From positions 1,240,001-1,304,000 of the forward strand of contig NZ_CP104302.1 in the NCBI RefSeq assembly GCF_025215495.1: a stretch of DNA of 64,000 nt, written 5' to 3'. Origin of the DNA: Mycolicibacterium brumae (GTDB lineage: Bacteria; Actinomycetota; Actinomycetes; Mycobacteriales; Mycobacteriaceae). The position numbers and the translations under genes were made by a program. Below are positions 7,882 to 17,588 of the stretch, piece after piece. The first letter of the stretch is position 1. Each line of letters starts with the position of its first letter. Under the pieces are notes generated by a model. It made no database searches. It had not been told where the DNA came from and saw only the letters and a program-made list of their open reading frames with translations.

Positions 7882-8634
7882 TCAGGCGCCAGGACGCTGA
7901 GCGACCGCAACAGGCGGCGCCGCGACCGACCAAGTCCCAGAGACCGAAGTCAGCGCCAGCTCGTAGCGGTCCAGCACGGTGGCGGCGACCAGATTGTGCG
8001 CGCCCAGCGGTTGCGCCATCGCGAAGCCGCGGGCGCGGGCGAACTCGGCCACCCGGTCGGTGATCACCCCGGGGGCCAGAAACCACGGGGCGACGACGAT
8101 CCGCTGCGCGCCGGCGGCGCGCAGCTTCTCCTCCGCTTCGGCCAGCGACGGGTGCGGGCGGGTGGCCAAGCCGACAGTGCTTGCCGCCCAACGGGTTCCG
8201 GACGCCACCCGGCGGGCGACCTCTGCCGTCGCGGCGTTCGCAGACGGATCGGAGGAACCGACGGCCGCCACGATCACCCCGAGGCCGTCGTCGTGCCGGG
8301 ACACTCCCACCTCGGTGAGCCGTTGCCGGAACACCGCCAGCAGCGCCGGATCATTGCCCAGCACCGGCGCCTGCCGGGCCTCGACGCCGGAGGCAGCGAT
8401 CAACGCGGGGATGTCGACGCGGGAGTGATAGGCGTCGGCCAGCAGCAGTGGGGTCACCACCGCAGGCCCGCGCAGCGAACCGAGCACGTCGGGCAGTGCG
8501 GGAAAGCTCTGCTCACAGAACGCCACCCGCACGTCCAGATCCGGGCGGATCCGACGGATCCGCCCGGCGATCGCCCGCGTCACGGTCGCCGAACGAGGGT
8601 CGGCGCTGCCGTGCGCGGTCAGCACCAGGGTCAC
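7882..8634 (-). CDS. che1: Sirohydrochlorin ferrochelatase-like protein (CbiX family)
   Basis: About 250 residues with two CbiX-type repeats. The first begins VTLVLTAHGSADPRS with the metal/tetrapyrrole His of the AHG motif and contains PLLLADAYHSRVDIP. The second includes VAAVGSSDPSAN and VVAPWFLAPGVITDRV. The probable reaction is insertion of iron into sirohydrochlorin to make siroheme, the prosthetic group of NirA encoded upstream in the same operon; this matches Rv2393. I place the start at the GTG at 8634, whose last bases overlap the cysH TGA (GTGA); an in-frame ATG at 8652 would lie inside cysH. Cobaltochelatase activity is the alternative. Confidence 0.85.
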   Translation of the reverse strand: MTLVLTAHGSADPRSATVTRAIAGRIRRIRPDLDVRVAFCEQSFPALPDVLGSLRGPAVVTPLLLADAYHSRVDIPALIAASGVEARQAPVLGNDPALLAVFRQRLTEVGVSRHDDGLGVIVAAVGSSDPSANAATAEVARRVASGTRWAASTVGLATRPHPSLAEAEEKLRAAGAQRIVVAPWFLAPGVITDRVAEFARARGFAMAQPLGAHNLVAATVLDRYELALTSVSGTWSVAAPPVAVAQRPGA

Positions 8635-9359
8635 GAGGCGTGCAATCCGCATTCGGTCTTGGTCTGCCCGGCCCACCGTCCGCTGCGCGGATCCGATCCC
8701 GGGGCCGGCTTGGCGGTGCACGGCGCGCACCCGATCGACGGATAGCCCTCGTCGACCAGCGGGTTCACCAGGATGCCGTGAGTGTGGATGTACTCCTGCA
8801 TCTGATCATCCGACCAGGCCGCGATCGGGTTGATCTTCACCAGCCCGAACGCCTCGTCGAAGGAGATCAGCGGGGCGTTGGCGCGGGTGGGCGCCTCGAC
8901 CCGGCGGATGCCGGTCACCCAGGCGGTGTACCCGCCGAGCACCTTCGACAGCGGCTCGACCTTGCGCATCCGGCAGCAGGCCGCGGCGTCCCGGGAGAAC
9001 AGGTCGGCGCCGAATTCGGCGTCCTGCTCGGCGACGGTGCGTTCCGGGACGACATTGCGCACCCGCACGTCGTAGACGGCTTCCACCGCATCACGGGTGC
9101 CGATGGTCTCCGGGAAGTGGTAGCCGGTGTCCAGGAACAGGATCTCCACGCCGGGGCGGACCTTGGCGGCCATCTCCACCAGCACGGCGTCCTGCATGTT
9201 CGAGGCGACCAGATAGCCGGACCGCTCGCCGACGGTGTGGCCGCCGAAGGTCTCGTCGGTCCAGCGCAGCAGTTCCTCGGCGTCCGCGCCGTCCAACTCG
9301 GCGGCGCCGCGGGCGGCGATCTCGCGCAATTGGTCTTCGGTGGTGGTGTCTAGTGCCAT
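8631..9359 (-). CDS. cysH: Adenylylsulfate (APS) reductase, assimilatory
   Basis: 242 residues reducing APS to sulfite with thioredoxin. The [4Fe-4S] cluster ligands of the bacterial APS-reductase subtype are present: Cys128-Cys129 (AAACCRMRKVEPL) and Cys211/Cys214 (IGCAPC). The catalytic C-terminal Cys237 lies in ECGLH. The substrate loop reads LDTGYHFPETI. The ATG at 9359 starts right at the homologous N-terminus; the frame is open further upstream but overlaps nirA. It is the middle gene of nirA-cysH-che1, 25 bp after nirA and overlapping che1. Confidence 0.93.
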   Translation of the reverse strand: MALDTTTEDQLREIAARGAAELDGADAEELLRWTDETFGGHTVGERSGYLVASNMQDAVLVEMAAKVRPGVEILFLDTGYHFPETIGTRDAVEAVYDVRVRNVVPERTVAEQDAEFGADLFSRDAAACCRMRKVEPLSKVLGGYTAWVTGIRRVEAPTRANAPLISFDEAFGLVKINPIAAWSDDQMQEYIHTHGILVNPLVDEGYPSIGCAPCTAKPAPGSDPRSGRWAGQTKTECGLHAS

Positions 9360-9384
9360 CGTGCGGCCTACCCCTCTATAGAAC

Positions 9385-11076
9385 TCAGCGAAGCGCTTCT
9401 TCGTCGGCGCGCACCGCCCACTGGGCGAAACGCTCCCCGTCTTCGCGTTGTTCCACGTAGTTGCGGGTGACCCGCTCGATGTAGTCGACGAGTTCGGTGG
9501 CCAGCACCTTGTGGCCACGCAGTTTGCGGCCGAAGCCGCTGTCCGCGCCGAGGCTGCCACCCAGGTGCACCTGGAAGCCCTCCTCGGGGCCGTTGCCGTC
9601 GTCGACCATCTGGCCCTTGAAGCCGATGTCGGCGACCTGGACTCGGGCGCAGGAGTTCGGGCAGCCGTTGAGGTGCACGCCCACCGGCATGTCCAGCTTC
9701 GCGTTCAGGTCGGCCAGCCGGCCTTCCAGTTCCGGCACCAGACCCTGGGCGCGGCCACGGGTGTCGACGAAGCTGAGCTTGCAGTACTCGATGCCGGTGC
9801 AGGCCATCAGGTTCTGCCGCCAGTTCGACGGCCGCGACGACAATCCGAGGGCCTCCATGCCGCTGACCAGCTCGTCGAGCTTGTCGTCGGGCACGTCCAT
9901 GATGATCAGCTTCTGGTACGGGGTCAGTCGCACCCGATCGGATCCGGCCGCCTCGGCCAGGTCGGCGACCTGGGTCAGGATGGTCCCGGTGACGCGGCCG
10001 GCGATGGCGGAGAAGCCGACGGCGTTGAGCCCGTTGCGGATCTTCTGCACGCCGACGTGGTCGACGGGATGGGCCAGCTGCTCGGGCGCGGGCCCGTCGA
10101 TCAGCTTCCGCTTGAGGTACTCGGTCTCCATCACCTCGCGGAATTTTTCCGGCCCCCAGTCCTTGACCAGGAACTTCAGCCGCGCCTTGGACCGCAGCCG
10201 CCGGTAGCCGTAGTCGCGGAAGATCGACGTCACGGCCTCCCAGACGTCGGGCACCTCATCCAGGGGCACCCAGACGCCGAGACGCTGGGCCAGCATCGGG
10301 TTGGTGGACAGCCCGCCACCGACCCAGACGTCCAGGCCGGGGCCGTGCTCGGGGTGGTTGACGCCGACGAACGAGACGTCGTTGATCTCGTGCGCGACAT
10401 CCTGCAGCCCCGACACCGCGGTCTTGAACTTGCGCGGCAGGTTGGAGAACTCCGGGTTGCCGACGTAGCGGCGGACGATTTCGCGCAGCGCGGGGGAGGC
10501 GTCGAGCACCTCGTCGAGGGAATCCCCGGCCAGCGGCGAGCCCAGCATGGTGCGCGGGCAGTCACCGCAGGCCTCGGTGGTGCCCAGGCCGACCTGACCC
10601 AGCCGGCGCCAGATCTCGGGCATGTCCTCGATCCGGATCCAGTGGTACTGGATATTGCCGCGGTCGGTGATGTCGGCGGAGTCCCGGGCGAACTCGGTGG
10701 AGATCCCGGCCATGGTGCGCAGCGCGGCGGTGGTCAGCGCGCCGCCGTCGCAACGGACCCGCAGCATGAAGTGCTCGTCCTCGAGCATGTCGGTGTTGTC
10801 ATCGCCGGTGAAGGTGCCGTCGTAGCCGGGCTTGCGCTGGGTGTAGAGGCCCAGCCAGCGGAACCGGCCGCGCAGGTCGTCGGTCGGGATGGAGCTGAAC
10901 CCCTGCTTCGAGTAGATCTCGATCACCCGGTCGTGGGCGTTGAGGGCGTCGTCTTCCTTCTTGAACGCCTCGTTGTGGTTCAGCGGGTCGGTGCTGCCCA
11001 GCGCCCACTGCCCCTCGTCGCGGGGGGCCCGGGCGGGTCGGGCCGGGCGGGCGGGCTTTTCCGCTGTCTCCGTCAT
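9385..11076 (-). CDS. nirA: Ferredoxin-dependent sulfite reductase
   Basis: 563 residues of the siroheme and [4Fe-4S] sulfite/nitrite reductase family, converting sulfite to sulfide. The two ferredoxin-like halves include FRWLGLYTQRKPGYDGTF and TEACGDCPRTMLG. The cluster/siroheme ligands are the C-x5-C motif MACTGIEYCK and NGCPNSCAR. In M. tuberculosis NirA, despite its name, is a sulfite reductase with a Tyr-Cys crosslink, and the GLYTQR and EACGD segments are the matching region here. First gene of an operon with cysH and che1, preceded by a polycysteine leader peptide. SD GGAG at 11082-11085 is five bases before the ATG. Confidence 0.93.
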   Translation of the reverse strand: MTETAEKPARPARPARAPRDEGQWALGSTDPLNHNEAFKKEDDALNAHDRVIEIYSKQGFSSIPTDDLRGRFRWLGLYTQRKPGYDGTFTGDDNTDMLEDEHFMLRVRCDGGALTTAALRTMAGISTEFARDSADITDRGNIQYHWIRIEDMPEIWRRLGQVGLGTTEACGDCPRTMLGSPLAGDSLDEVLDASPALREIVRRYVGNPEFSNLPRKFKTAVSGLQDVAHEINDVSFVGVNHPEHGPGLDVWVGGGLSTNPMLAQRLGVWVPLDEVPDVWEAVTSIFRDYGYRRLRSKARLKFLVKDWGPEKFREVMETEYLKRKLIDGPAPEQLAHPVDHVGVQKIRNGLNAVGFSAIAGRVTGTILTQVADLAEAAGSDRVRLTPYQKLIIMDVPDDKLDELVSGMEALGLSSRPSNWRQNLMACTGIEYCKLSFVDTRGRAQGLVPELEGRLADLNAKLDMPVGVHLNGCPNSCARVQVADIGFKGQMVDDGNGPEEGFQVHLGGSLGADSGFGRKLRGHKVLATELVDYIERVTRNYVEQREDGERFAQWAVRADEEALR

Positions 11077-11203
11077 GTGTGCTCCAAGTCGGTTGTCGCC
11101 GACACACCGAACGCGCTCGCTACCGGGGCTGATCCGGCGGCGCGGATCTTCGGTGCCGGTCTAAACGTGCAGTGTTGGCAGGGTTTCCGAGATCAACGCA
11201 GAA
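11077..11203 (-). promoter_or_regulatory. nirA leader with alternative pairings near the start codon
   Basis: The 127 bases between the Cys-rich leader peptide and nirA can form two competing helices. CACCGAA (11155-11149) pairs with TTCGGTG (11111-11105). GTGTG (11107-11103) pairs with CACAC (11081-11077), next to the nirA ATG and enclosing the SD. They share bases 11107-11105, so they are mutually exclusive. This is consistent with translation-sensitive attenuation but is a hand fold only. The rest of the 323-bp hemN-nirA gap, 11237-11399, holds the divergent promoters and no other gene I can see. Confidence 0.4.
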
Positions 11204-11236
11204 TCAACACGGACAGCAACAGCTGGACATCCGCAT
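11204..11236 (-). CDS. Polycysteine leader peptide (cysteine attenuator uORF) of nirA-cysH-che1
   Basis: On the minus strand, ATG at 11236-11234 opens a ten-codon frame, MRMSSCCCPC, ending at TGA 11206-11204. Four of ten codons are Cys and three are consecutive. A second in-frame ATG is at codon 3. TTGAC at 11263-11259 could be a -35 element, with transcription starting near one of these ATGs, so a leaderless transcript is plausible; no clean TANNNT is seen. It precedes the sulfite-reduction operon, matching the reported class of mycobacterial cysteine attenuators and mirroring the leader before subI. Confidence 0.8.
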   Translation of the reverse strand: MRMSSCCCPC

Positions 11237-11399
11237 GTGGTCGATGTGCCGGCGCAGCGTCAAGGAATCCCCGGGGGCTGGGCTGGTTGCTGCGGACACC
11301 TGGCCCATTCTGCCACGAAAGCCCCCGGCACACCCAATCAGGGCAGGTCAGGGGAGCGCGCGGAATGCGAGCCGGGTGTGCTCTGCGAGACTGGTGGAC

Positions 11400-12572
11400 A
11401 TGACCGCCGTCGCCGTGCCGCCACTGCGGGCGACGCCCGGCGCCCCGTTCGGCCTCTACCTGCACGTGCCGTTCTGCGCGTCCCGGTGCGGGTACTGCGA
11501 CTTCAACACCTACACCCCGGCGGAGCTGGCAGGCCAGCCCGGTTCGACCGTGGCGGGTTGGCTCGAAGCGCTGCGCCGGGAGCTCGACCTGGCCGCGCAG
11601 ACGCTGGAGGCGCCGGCGGTGGACACCGTGTTCGTCGGCGGCGGCACCCCGTCGCTGCTGGGCGCCGACGGGCTGGCCGCGGTGCTGGACGCGGTGCGGG
11701 CGAACTTCACCCTGGCCCCTGACGCCGAGGTGACCACCGAATCCAACCCGGAGTCCACCTCGCCGGCCTTCTTCGCCGACCTGCGGGCCGCCGGCTACAC
11801 CCGGGTGTCGCTGGGCATGCAGTCCGCGGCGTCGCACGTGCTGCGACTGCTGGACCGGGTGCACTCACCGGGCCGGGCGCCGGCCGCGGCGCTGGAAGCC
11901 CGCGACGCCGGGTTCGACCACGTCAACCTCGACCTGATCTACGGCACCCCGGGGGAATCCGACGACGACCTGGCCGCCTCGGTCGACGCGGTGCTGGCCG
12001 CCGAGGTCGACCACGTCTCCGCCTACGCGCTGGTGGTGGAGGACGGCACCGCGCTGGCCCGGCGGGTCCGGCGCGGCGAGATGCCCGCCGTCGACGACGA
12101 TGTGCTCGCGCACCGCTACGAGCTGTTGGACGCGCGCCTGTCGGCGGCCGGCCTGGATTGGTACGAGGTGTCCAACTGGAGCCGCCCGGGCGGACAGTGC
12201 CGGCACAACCTGGGCTATTGGAACGGTGGCCAGTGGTGGGGCGCGGGGCCCGGCGCGCACGGTCATCTCGGGGCCGTGCGTTGGTGGAACGTCAAGCACC
12301 CCAACAGATACGCCGACGAGCTGGCCGCCGGAGGGCTGCCGGTTGCCGGGTTCGAGGAACTCGACGACGACGACCGGCACGTCGAGCAGGTGCTGCTGCG
12401 GATCCGGATGCGCGACGGCTTGCCGACCGCGCTGCTGGCGCCCGAGGAGCTACGTCGCGCCGACGACGCTGTCGACGCGGGCCTGCTGGTCCGCAGCGGC
12501 GAAAACCTCGTCCTCACCGATCGGGGCCGGCTGCTCGCCGACGCCATCGTCCGGGACCTGCTCGCCGACTGA
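11400..12572 (+). CDS. hemN: Radical SAM HemN/HemW-family protein (coproporphyrinogen III oxidase-like)
   Basis: About 390 residues. The radical-SAM cluster motif is HVPFCASRCGYCDFNTY (C-x3-C-x2-C), followed by the glycine-rich VFVGGGTPSLL and ESNPEST. Annotated as HemN in mycobacteria (Rv2388c), but the C-x3-C-x2-C-D pattern is shared by HemW, a heme-binding chaperone, so true oxidase activity is uncertain. The ATG at 11400 lies 7 bases after GAGACT, a weak -10, so a leaderless start is possible. The last 123 bp are overlapped antisense by the PKS gene coming the other way. Confidence 0.88.
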   Translation: MTAVAVPPLRATPGAPFGLYLHVPFCASRCGYCDFNTYTPAELAGQPGSTVAGWLEALRRELDLAAQTLEAPAVDTVFVGGGTPSLLGADGLAAVLDAVRANFTLAPDAEVTTESNPESTSPAFFADLRAAGYTRVSLGMQSAASHVLRLLDRVHSPGRAPAAALEARDAGFDHVNLDLIYGTPGESDDDLAASVDAVLAAEVDHVSAYALVVEDGTALARRVRRGEMPAVDDDVLAHRYELLDARLSAAGLDWYEVSNWSRPGGQCRHNLGYWNGGQWWGAGPGAHGHLGAVRWWNVKHPNRYADELAAGGLPVAGFEELDDDDRHVEQVLLRIRMRDGLPTALLAPEELRRADDAVDAGLLVRSGENLVLTDRGRLLADAIVRDLLAD

Positions 12573-15500
12573 GCACAACTCGGTGATGCGCGCCGTCACC
12601 GCCGCGGCGGTGGGGTGCTCCCACAGCAGCGTCGGCGGCAGCCGCAGCCCGGTGCGCTGCTCCAGCCGGCGGCGCAGCGCCACCGTCATGATCGAGTCGA
12701 CGCCGATCTCCACCAGCGGCGCCCGCACGTCGACGTCCTCGGGCGCCAACCCGAGCTCACCGGCCACTGCGTCGAGCACCTGTCGGGCCGCCCATTCGGC
12801 AGTGTCCATTCCGTCGTGCGGGCCGGGCGCCGGCGCGGGCTCGGTGTCGGGCCGGGCCGGAGCGGCCACATCGGCGAAAATCGGAATCGAGGCGGCCGCC
12901 GGCAGCACCGGCAGCACCACCGGGTTGGCCAGCCCACTGCGCATGGCCTCCGCCAGCGCCGAGACGCCCTGATCGGGCGCGATGGACCCCATCCCGAACG
13001 CGTCCAGCTGCGCGGCCACGAACGCCGAGTCCGAACCCATGCCCAGGCCGCGCCACGCCGTCCACGCCACCGCGGCGGCGTTGTCGCCGCGGGCGCGCCG
13101 ATGCCGGGCCAGCGCGTCCAGGAACGCGTTGCCGCAGGCGTAGGCGCCCTGGCCGGGGAAGCCCGCAAGGTAGCCGCACGAGCTGAACAGCACCAGCCAG
13201 TCCAGCGTCCCGGGGGGGAACACCTCGTGCAGGGCCAGCGCGCCGTCGACCTTGGGCGACATGGTGGCCGTCAGGTCGGCCTCGGTGGTCTGGGTCAGCA
13301 CCGCCGAGGCGTCCACCCCGGCGGCGTGCACCACGCCGCGCACCTCCGGCAACTCGGCGAGCGCCGCGCGCAACCGGTCCGCGGCGCCGCGGGCGCCGAT
13401 GTCGAGCGCCAGCCCGGTCACCGTCACGCCGTGCTCCTCCAGCGCCAGCACCGCGCGGATGACGTCGTCGTCGCGGGCGGCCCACTCCCGCCGCGGCGGC
13501 AGCCCGGATCGGGACGCCAGGATCAACCGGCGGGCGCCCAGTTCGGCGAGGTGCTCGGCGACCCGGAGCCCGAGGGCGCCGGTGCCGCCGGTGATCAGGT
13601 AGCTGCCGGCGGGTGAGCATGCCAGCGGTTGACCGTCGGCGTCGCCGGGGGCGGCCAGCCGCGCGGTGTGCGCCGCGCCGTCGCGGAACGAGACCACCGG
13701 GTGCCCGGCCGGCCCGCTCAGGGCGGTCACCGGGAGCTCGTCGGCGTCGAGGTCCAGCACGCCGCCCCATAGCTGCGGATGCTCGGTCGCCGCGACCCTG
13801 GCCAATCCCCACAGCGGGGAGCGGTTCAGGTCCGCACCGTCGCGGACATTGTGGGTCAGGGTCCACAGCCGTGCGCCAACCCCCTTGTCCCGCATGGCCT
13901 TCAGGGTGTTCAACAGCTGTCCTACCGCGTCGGTGGGCGTTTGCGCGTCGGCGGGCAACACCAGCACCGCAGAACCCTCGGGCAGCCGGTCGGGCAGGGC
14001 GGCGGCCGTGGCGATCCGGCGCCAGTCCACGCCGTGGGCGTCCAGGTCGCGCGCGCACCACGCCGCGACGCGATCGTCGCCACCGACCAGCACCACCCGC
14101 GGGGGACGTTGGTCGGGCAACGGCATCGGATGCCAGCTCAGCCGGTGCAGCATCCGGGTCACCTCGCCGTCGGAGTTCTCCAACTCCTCGAACGTCATTC
14201 CGGCGATCACCGACAGCGGTTCGCCCGCGGTGTCGGTGATCAGCACGTCCGCGCAGGTGCCGCCCGGCCGCGGCCGGATATGCAGCATTGCGTCTTCCGC
14301 CGGCGGGCTCAGCACGGTGAGGCGCTCGATGCGCGACGGCATTCGCAGCCGCCCGTCGAACACCGTGGACGCCGCCGACGTGGCGGCGTCGAGCACCGGG
14401 GCCCAGGTCCGCGCGCCGTCGGCGCGCACCGTCACCAGGTGCTCACCGTCACCGCGACGGTGTTCGACGATCCGCCAGTCGAAGCCCATCTCGGCGACGC
14501 CGAGGCCGGCCAGGGTGTCCACCACGAACTCCGGCGCCATCTCCTCGCGGCAGCGGTTCCGCGCCGAGGGGATGTCCAGCGGTTCTGGGGGACAACCGTT
14601 TTCGCGGATCGACGCCGAGCAGTGGGTGAGCCAGCTGGTCTGCCCGTCCGGTCGGCCGGCCAGGCTCAGCGACCCGTCCTGGCGCACCACCTGAATGTCA
14701 CGCGGTTGCCCCGGGGGCACCGGGGTGCGCAGCCGAACGTCGGCGATGTCGGTCCCGGCCGCGGTCAGGAAGGTGTTCAGCAGCACCGCGGCGGGCACGA
14801 TCTCGGCGCCGTACACCGGGTGCGTGGCCGGATACGGCCGGGTGTCCATGTCCAGCCGGGTCTCCCAGACCCGGGCCGGCGCCGGGCCGGCGATGTCGAA
14901 CTGCTCGCCGAGCAGCGTGTGCGTGCCCGGATCGTGCAAACCGCGGCCCCCCGGCGGGGCGGTGGGGGTGCGCCAGAACCGGCGGTGCCGCCACTGGGCG
15001 CCGGGCAGCTCGGCCCACCGGGCCCCCGGCGGGACCGGGGCCGGGACGGGCGCCCCGTGGCAGTGCAGCGTCGCCGTCGCGCGGGCCACGCAGTCCGCGG
15101 ACGAGCCGTCGCGGCGCAGCGTCCCGGTGACCGCGTAATCCTCGATCCCCAAGTGCAGCAACGTTTCTGACACCGAATGCGCCACCACGGGATGCGCGGA
15201 CACCTCCAGGAACAGTCGATGGCCGTCCTCTGCGGCCGCGGTGACCGCCTCGGCGAACCGGACCCGGCCGGCCAGATTCGTCGCCCAGTACTGCGGCCCA
15301 CGTTGCGCCGTCGAGCGGGGATCGGCCAGCGCGGTGGTGTACAGCGGCGTCGCGGCCGGCCGCCCCGGCGGCAGCGTGGCCACCAGGCGGGACAACTCAC
15401 CGGTCAGCTCCGACATCGCCGGGGAGTGGAACGCCACATTGGTGTTGACCCGACGGACGGCCAACCCGTCGCCGGACCACTGCTCGCTGATGTCGGCCAC

Positions 15501-17588
15501 CGCGGCGCGTTCGCCGGAGATCACCGTGGCGGTCGGTGAGGAGCTGATCGCGGCCACCACGTCGGTGCGGTCCGCCAACCGTGCCCGCACCTCGTCGAAC
15601 CCGGCCGACACCATCGCCATCGCGCCGGCGCCCTGCACCCGGCGGAAACCGCGCGCCCGGTAGCAGGCCACCGCGGCGCCCTGGGCCAGGTCGAAAACCC
15701 CCGCCGTCACGCAGGCCGCGACCTCGCCCACCGAATGCCCGATCACCGCCGCGGGGGACAGGCCACGCTCGCGGAGCACGGCGGCCAGCCCAACCTGCAC
15801 GGCGAACGTCAGCGCCTGGATCCGGTCGGTGTCGCCGAGGTCGCCCGCGGCCAGCGCGGCGCGCGGCGAGAAGCCCAGTTCGGACTGGTAGATCGGCTCG
15901 ATCTCATCGATCACCCGGGCGAAGGCCGGTTCGCCGGCCAGCAGTTCCGCGCCCATCTGCGGCCACTGCGAGCCGTGCCCGGAGAACACCCAGACCGCGC
16001 CGTCGGCGGCGCCGGGCAGCACCTCGCCGCGCACGATGTCGGGGTGGGGCGCCCCGGTGGCCAGGCCGCGCAGCGCCGCCCGGAGCCCGGCGGTGTCGTG
16101 CGCCAGCACCGCGGCGCGCGCCGGTTCGGCCGACCGGCGCCGCCACAGGGTGGCGGCCACCTCCGGCAGCGGGTGGTCGTCGAGGTGATCGGCCAGCGCC
16201 GCGGCCTGGTCGGCCAGGCGCGCGGGGGTGCGCGCCGACACCGGGACCAGCAGCGGTCCGCCGACCGGCGTCGCCGGGGCGTCGGCGGTGACGGGCGCCT
16301 GTTCCAGCAGCACATGCGCGATCGCGCCGCCGTAGCCGTAGCTGCACACCGCGGCGCGCCGGTGACGCGCGCCGGCGTCCGGCCACGGCTCGGTGACGGT
16401 GTTGACCCGCAAACCGCTGGTATCCCAGTCGACTTCCGTTGTGAGCGTGCGGATTCCGGCGGTCGGCGGGATCTCGCCGTGCTGTAGCGCCAGCGCCGCC
16501 TTGATCAAGCCGACCGCGCCGGCGCCACCCTCCAGGTGGCCGGTGTTGGGTTTGACCGATCCGATCACCGCGGGCGCGCCGGGAGCGCGGGCCGCGCCGT
16601 AGACCTGGGCCAGCGCCGCGACCTCGACGGGGTCGCCGGTCGGTGTGCCGGTGCCGTGCGCCTCGATGAAATCGACCGTCGCGGGGTCGACGTCGGAGGC
16701 TCGGCAGGCCAGCCGGAACAGGTCGGCTTGAGCGGCGCCGTTCGGGCTCATGATGCCGACCGTGCGGCCGTCGGAGGCGACGGCGCCGCCGCGCACCACG
16801 GCGATCACCCGGTCGCCGGCGCGCAGCGCGTCGTCGAGGCGTTTGAGCACCACCACGGCGGCGCCTTCACCGCGACCGTATCCGTCGGCGCCGGCGTCGA
16901 AGGTTTTGCAGCGGCCGTCGCCGGCGGTGGCCCCGGCCTGGTCGAGCACCCGGGTCAGGCCCGGACCGATCAGCGCGCTGACCCCGCCGGCCAGTGCCAG
17001 CGACGTCTCCCCGGAGCGCAGCATCGCGCAGGCCTGGTGCACGGCGACCAGCGAGGCCGCGCACGCGGCGTCCAGCGCGACGCTCGGCCCGCGCAGGTCC
17101 AGCAGGTGTGAGACCCGGTTGGCCACCCCGCACAGCGAGGTGCCGATCCCGGTCCAGGCTTCGATGCCGGTCAGATCCTCCATCAGCAGCTTGCCGTAGT
17201 CGTCGGAGTTGACCCCCATCAGCACCGCGGTGTCGCTGCCGGCCAGCGAGCGGGGGCCGACCCCGGCGTGCTCCAGGGCCTCCCAGCTGACCTCCAGGGC
17301 GAGCCGCTGCTGCGGATCCATCAACTCGGCCTCGCGCGGGCTCACGCCGAAGAACTCGGCGTCGAACCCTTCGAGGTCGTCGATGAAGGTGCCGTGCCGG
17401 GTGGTTTCGGCCAGCACCGCCGCGTTGCGCGCGTCGCGGCGCAGATACGGCTCCCAGCGCTCGGGGGGCACCTCGGTCACCGCGCTGCGGCCCTCGGTGA
17501 TGAAGTCCCAGAACTGCGCGGGGGTGCGGACATCGCCGGCCAGCCGACACCCGATGCCGATGATCGCGACCGGCGCCGTCGCGCTCAT
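12450..17588 (-). CDS. Iterative type I PKS, 6-methylsalicylic acid synthase type (KS-AT-DH/TH-KR-ACP)
   Basis: 1712 residues. KS (about 5-430) has Cys176 in DAACAASL, His311 in EAHGTGT and His351 in [12 protein letters not shown] (about 530-840) has Ser619 in GHSVGE and a malonyl-type VAFH (718-721). The DH/thioester-hydrolase region (about 885-1140) has [10 protein letters not shown] (H923xxxGxxxxP). KR (about 1325-1520) has GGTGALG and a catalytic SS...Tyr1483-x3-Asn. ACP has Ser1632 in GVDSI. There is no TE. This order is that of 6-MSA synthases, which build 6-methylsalicylate from four C2 units with one ketoreduction. The ATG overlaps the mbtA stop (ATGA), so it is co-expressed with the aryl-acid ligase. 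About 41 C-terminal residues run antisense into hemN. An orsellinate product is less likely because KR looks intact. Confidence 0.88.
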   Translation of the reverse strand: MSATAPVAIIGIGCRLAGDVRTPAQFWDFITEGRSAVTEVPPERWEPYLRRDARNAAVLAETTRHGTFIDDLEGFDAEFFGVSPREAELMDPQQRLALEVSWEALEHAGVGPRSLAGSDTAVLMGVNSDDYGKLLMEDLTGIEAWTGIGTSLCGVANRVSHLLDLRGPSVALDAACAASLVAVHQACAMLRSGETSLALAGGVSALIGPGLTRVLDQAGATAGDGRCKTFDAGADGYGRGEGAAVVVLKRLDDALRAGDRVIAVVRGGAVASDGRTVGIMSPNGAAQADLFRLACRASDVDPATVDFIEAHGTGTPTGDPVEVAALAQVYGAARAPGAPAVIGSVKPNTGHLEGGAGAVGLIKAALALQHGEIPPTAGIRTLTTEVDWDTSGLRVNTVTEPWPDAGARHRRAAVCSYGYGGAIAHVLLEQAPVTADAPATPVGGPLLVPVSARTPARLADQAAALADHLDDHPLPEVAATLWRRRSAEPARAAVLAHDTAGLRAALRGLATGAPHPDIVRGEVLPGAADGAVWVFSGHGSQWPQMGAELLAGEPAFARVIDEIEPIYQSELGFSPRAALAAGDLGDTDRIQALTFAVQVGLAAVLRERGLSPAAVIGHSVGEVAACVTAGVFDLAQGAAVACYRARGFRRVQGAGAMAMVSAGFDEVRARLADRTDVVAAISSSPTATVISGERAAVADISEQWSGDGLAVRRVNTNVAFHSPAMSELTGELSRLVATLPPGRPAATPLYTTALADPRSTAQRGPQYWATNLAGRVRFAEAVTAAAEDGHRLFLEVSAHPVVAHSVSETLLHLGIEDYAVTGTLRRDGSSADCVARATATLHCHGAPVPAPVPPGARWAELPGAQWRHRRFWRTPTAPPGGRGLHDPGTHTLLGEQFDIAGPAPARVWETRLDMDTRPYPATHPVYGAEIVPAAVLLNTFLTAAGTDIADVRLRTPVPPGQPRDIQVVRQDGSLSLAGRPDGQTSWLTHCSASIRENGCPPEPLDIPSARNRCREEMAPEFVVDTLAGLGVAEMGFDWRIVEHRRGDGEHLVTVRADGARTWAPVLDAATSAASTVFDGRLRMPSRIERLTVLSPPAEDAMLHIRPRPGGTCADVLITDTAGEPLSVIAGMTFEELENSDGEVTRMLHRLSWHPMPLPDQRPPRVVLVGGDDRVAAWCARDLDAHGVDWRRIATAAALPDRLPEGSAVLVLPADAQTPTDAVGQLLNTLKAMRDKGVGARLWTLTHNVRDGADLNRSPLWGLARVAATEHPQLWGGVLDLDADELPVTALSGPAGHPVVSFRDGAAHTARLAAPGDADGQPLACSPAGSYLITGGTGALGLRVAEHLAELGARRLILASRSGLPPRREWAARDDDVIRAVLALEEHGVTVTGLALDIGARGAADRLRAALAELPEVRGVVHAAGVDASAVLTQTTEADLTATMSPKVDGALALHEVFPPGTLDWLVLFSSCGYLAGFPGQGAYACGNAFLDALARHRRARGDNAAAVAWTAWRGLGMGSDSAFVAAQLDAFGMGSIAPDQGVSALAEAMRSGLANPVVLPVLPAAASIPIFADVAAPARPDTEPAPAPGPHDGMDTAEWAARQVLDAVAGELGLAPEDVDVRAPLVEIGVDSIMTVALRRRLEQRTGLRLPPTLLWEHPTAAAVTARITELCSVGEQVPDDGVGEQPAPIGEDEVFAAADQQARVDSVVGAT

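Noticed and set aside
8634..8730. N-terminal extension of che1 to 8730
   Set aside because: The extra codons lie inside cysH and lack homology; the GTGA overlap at 8631-8634 fits the operon's style.
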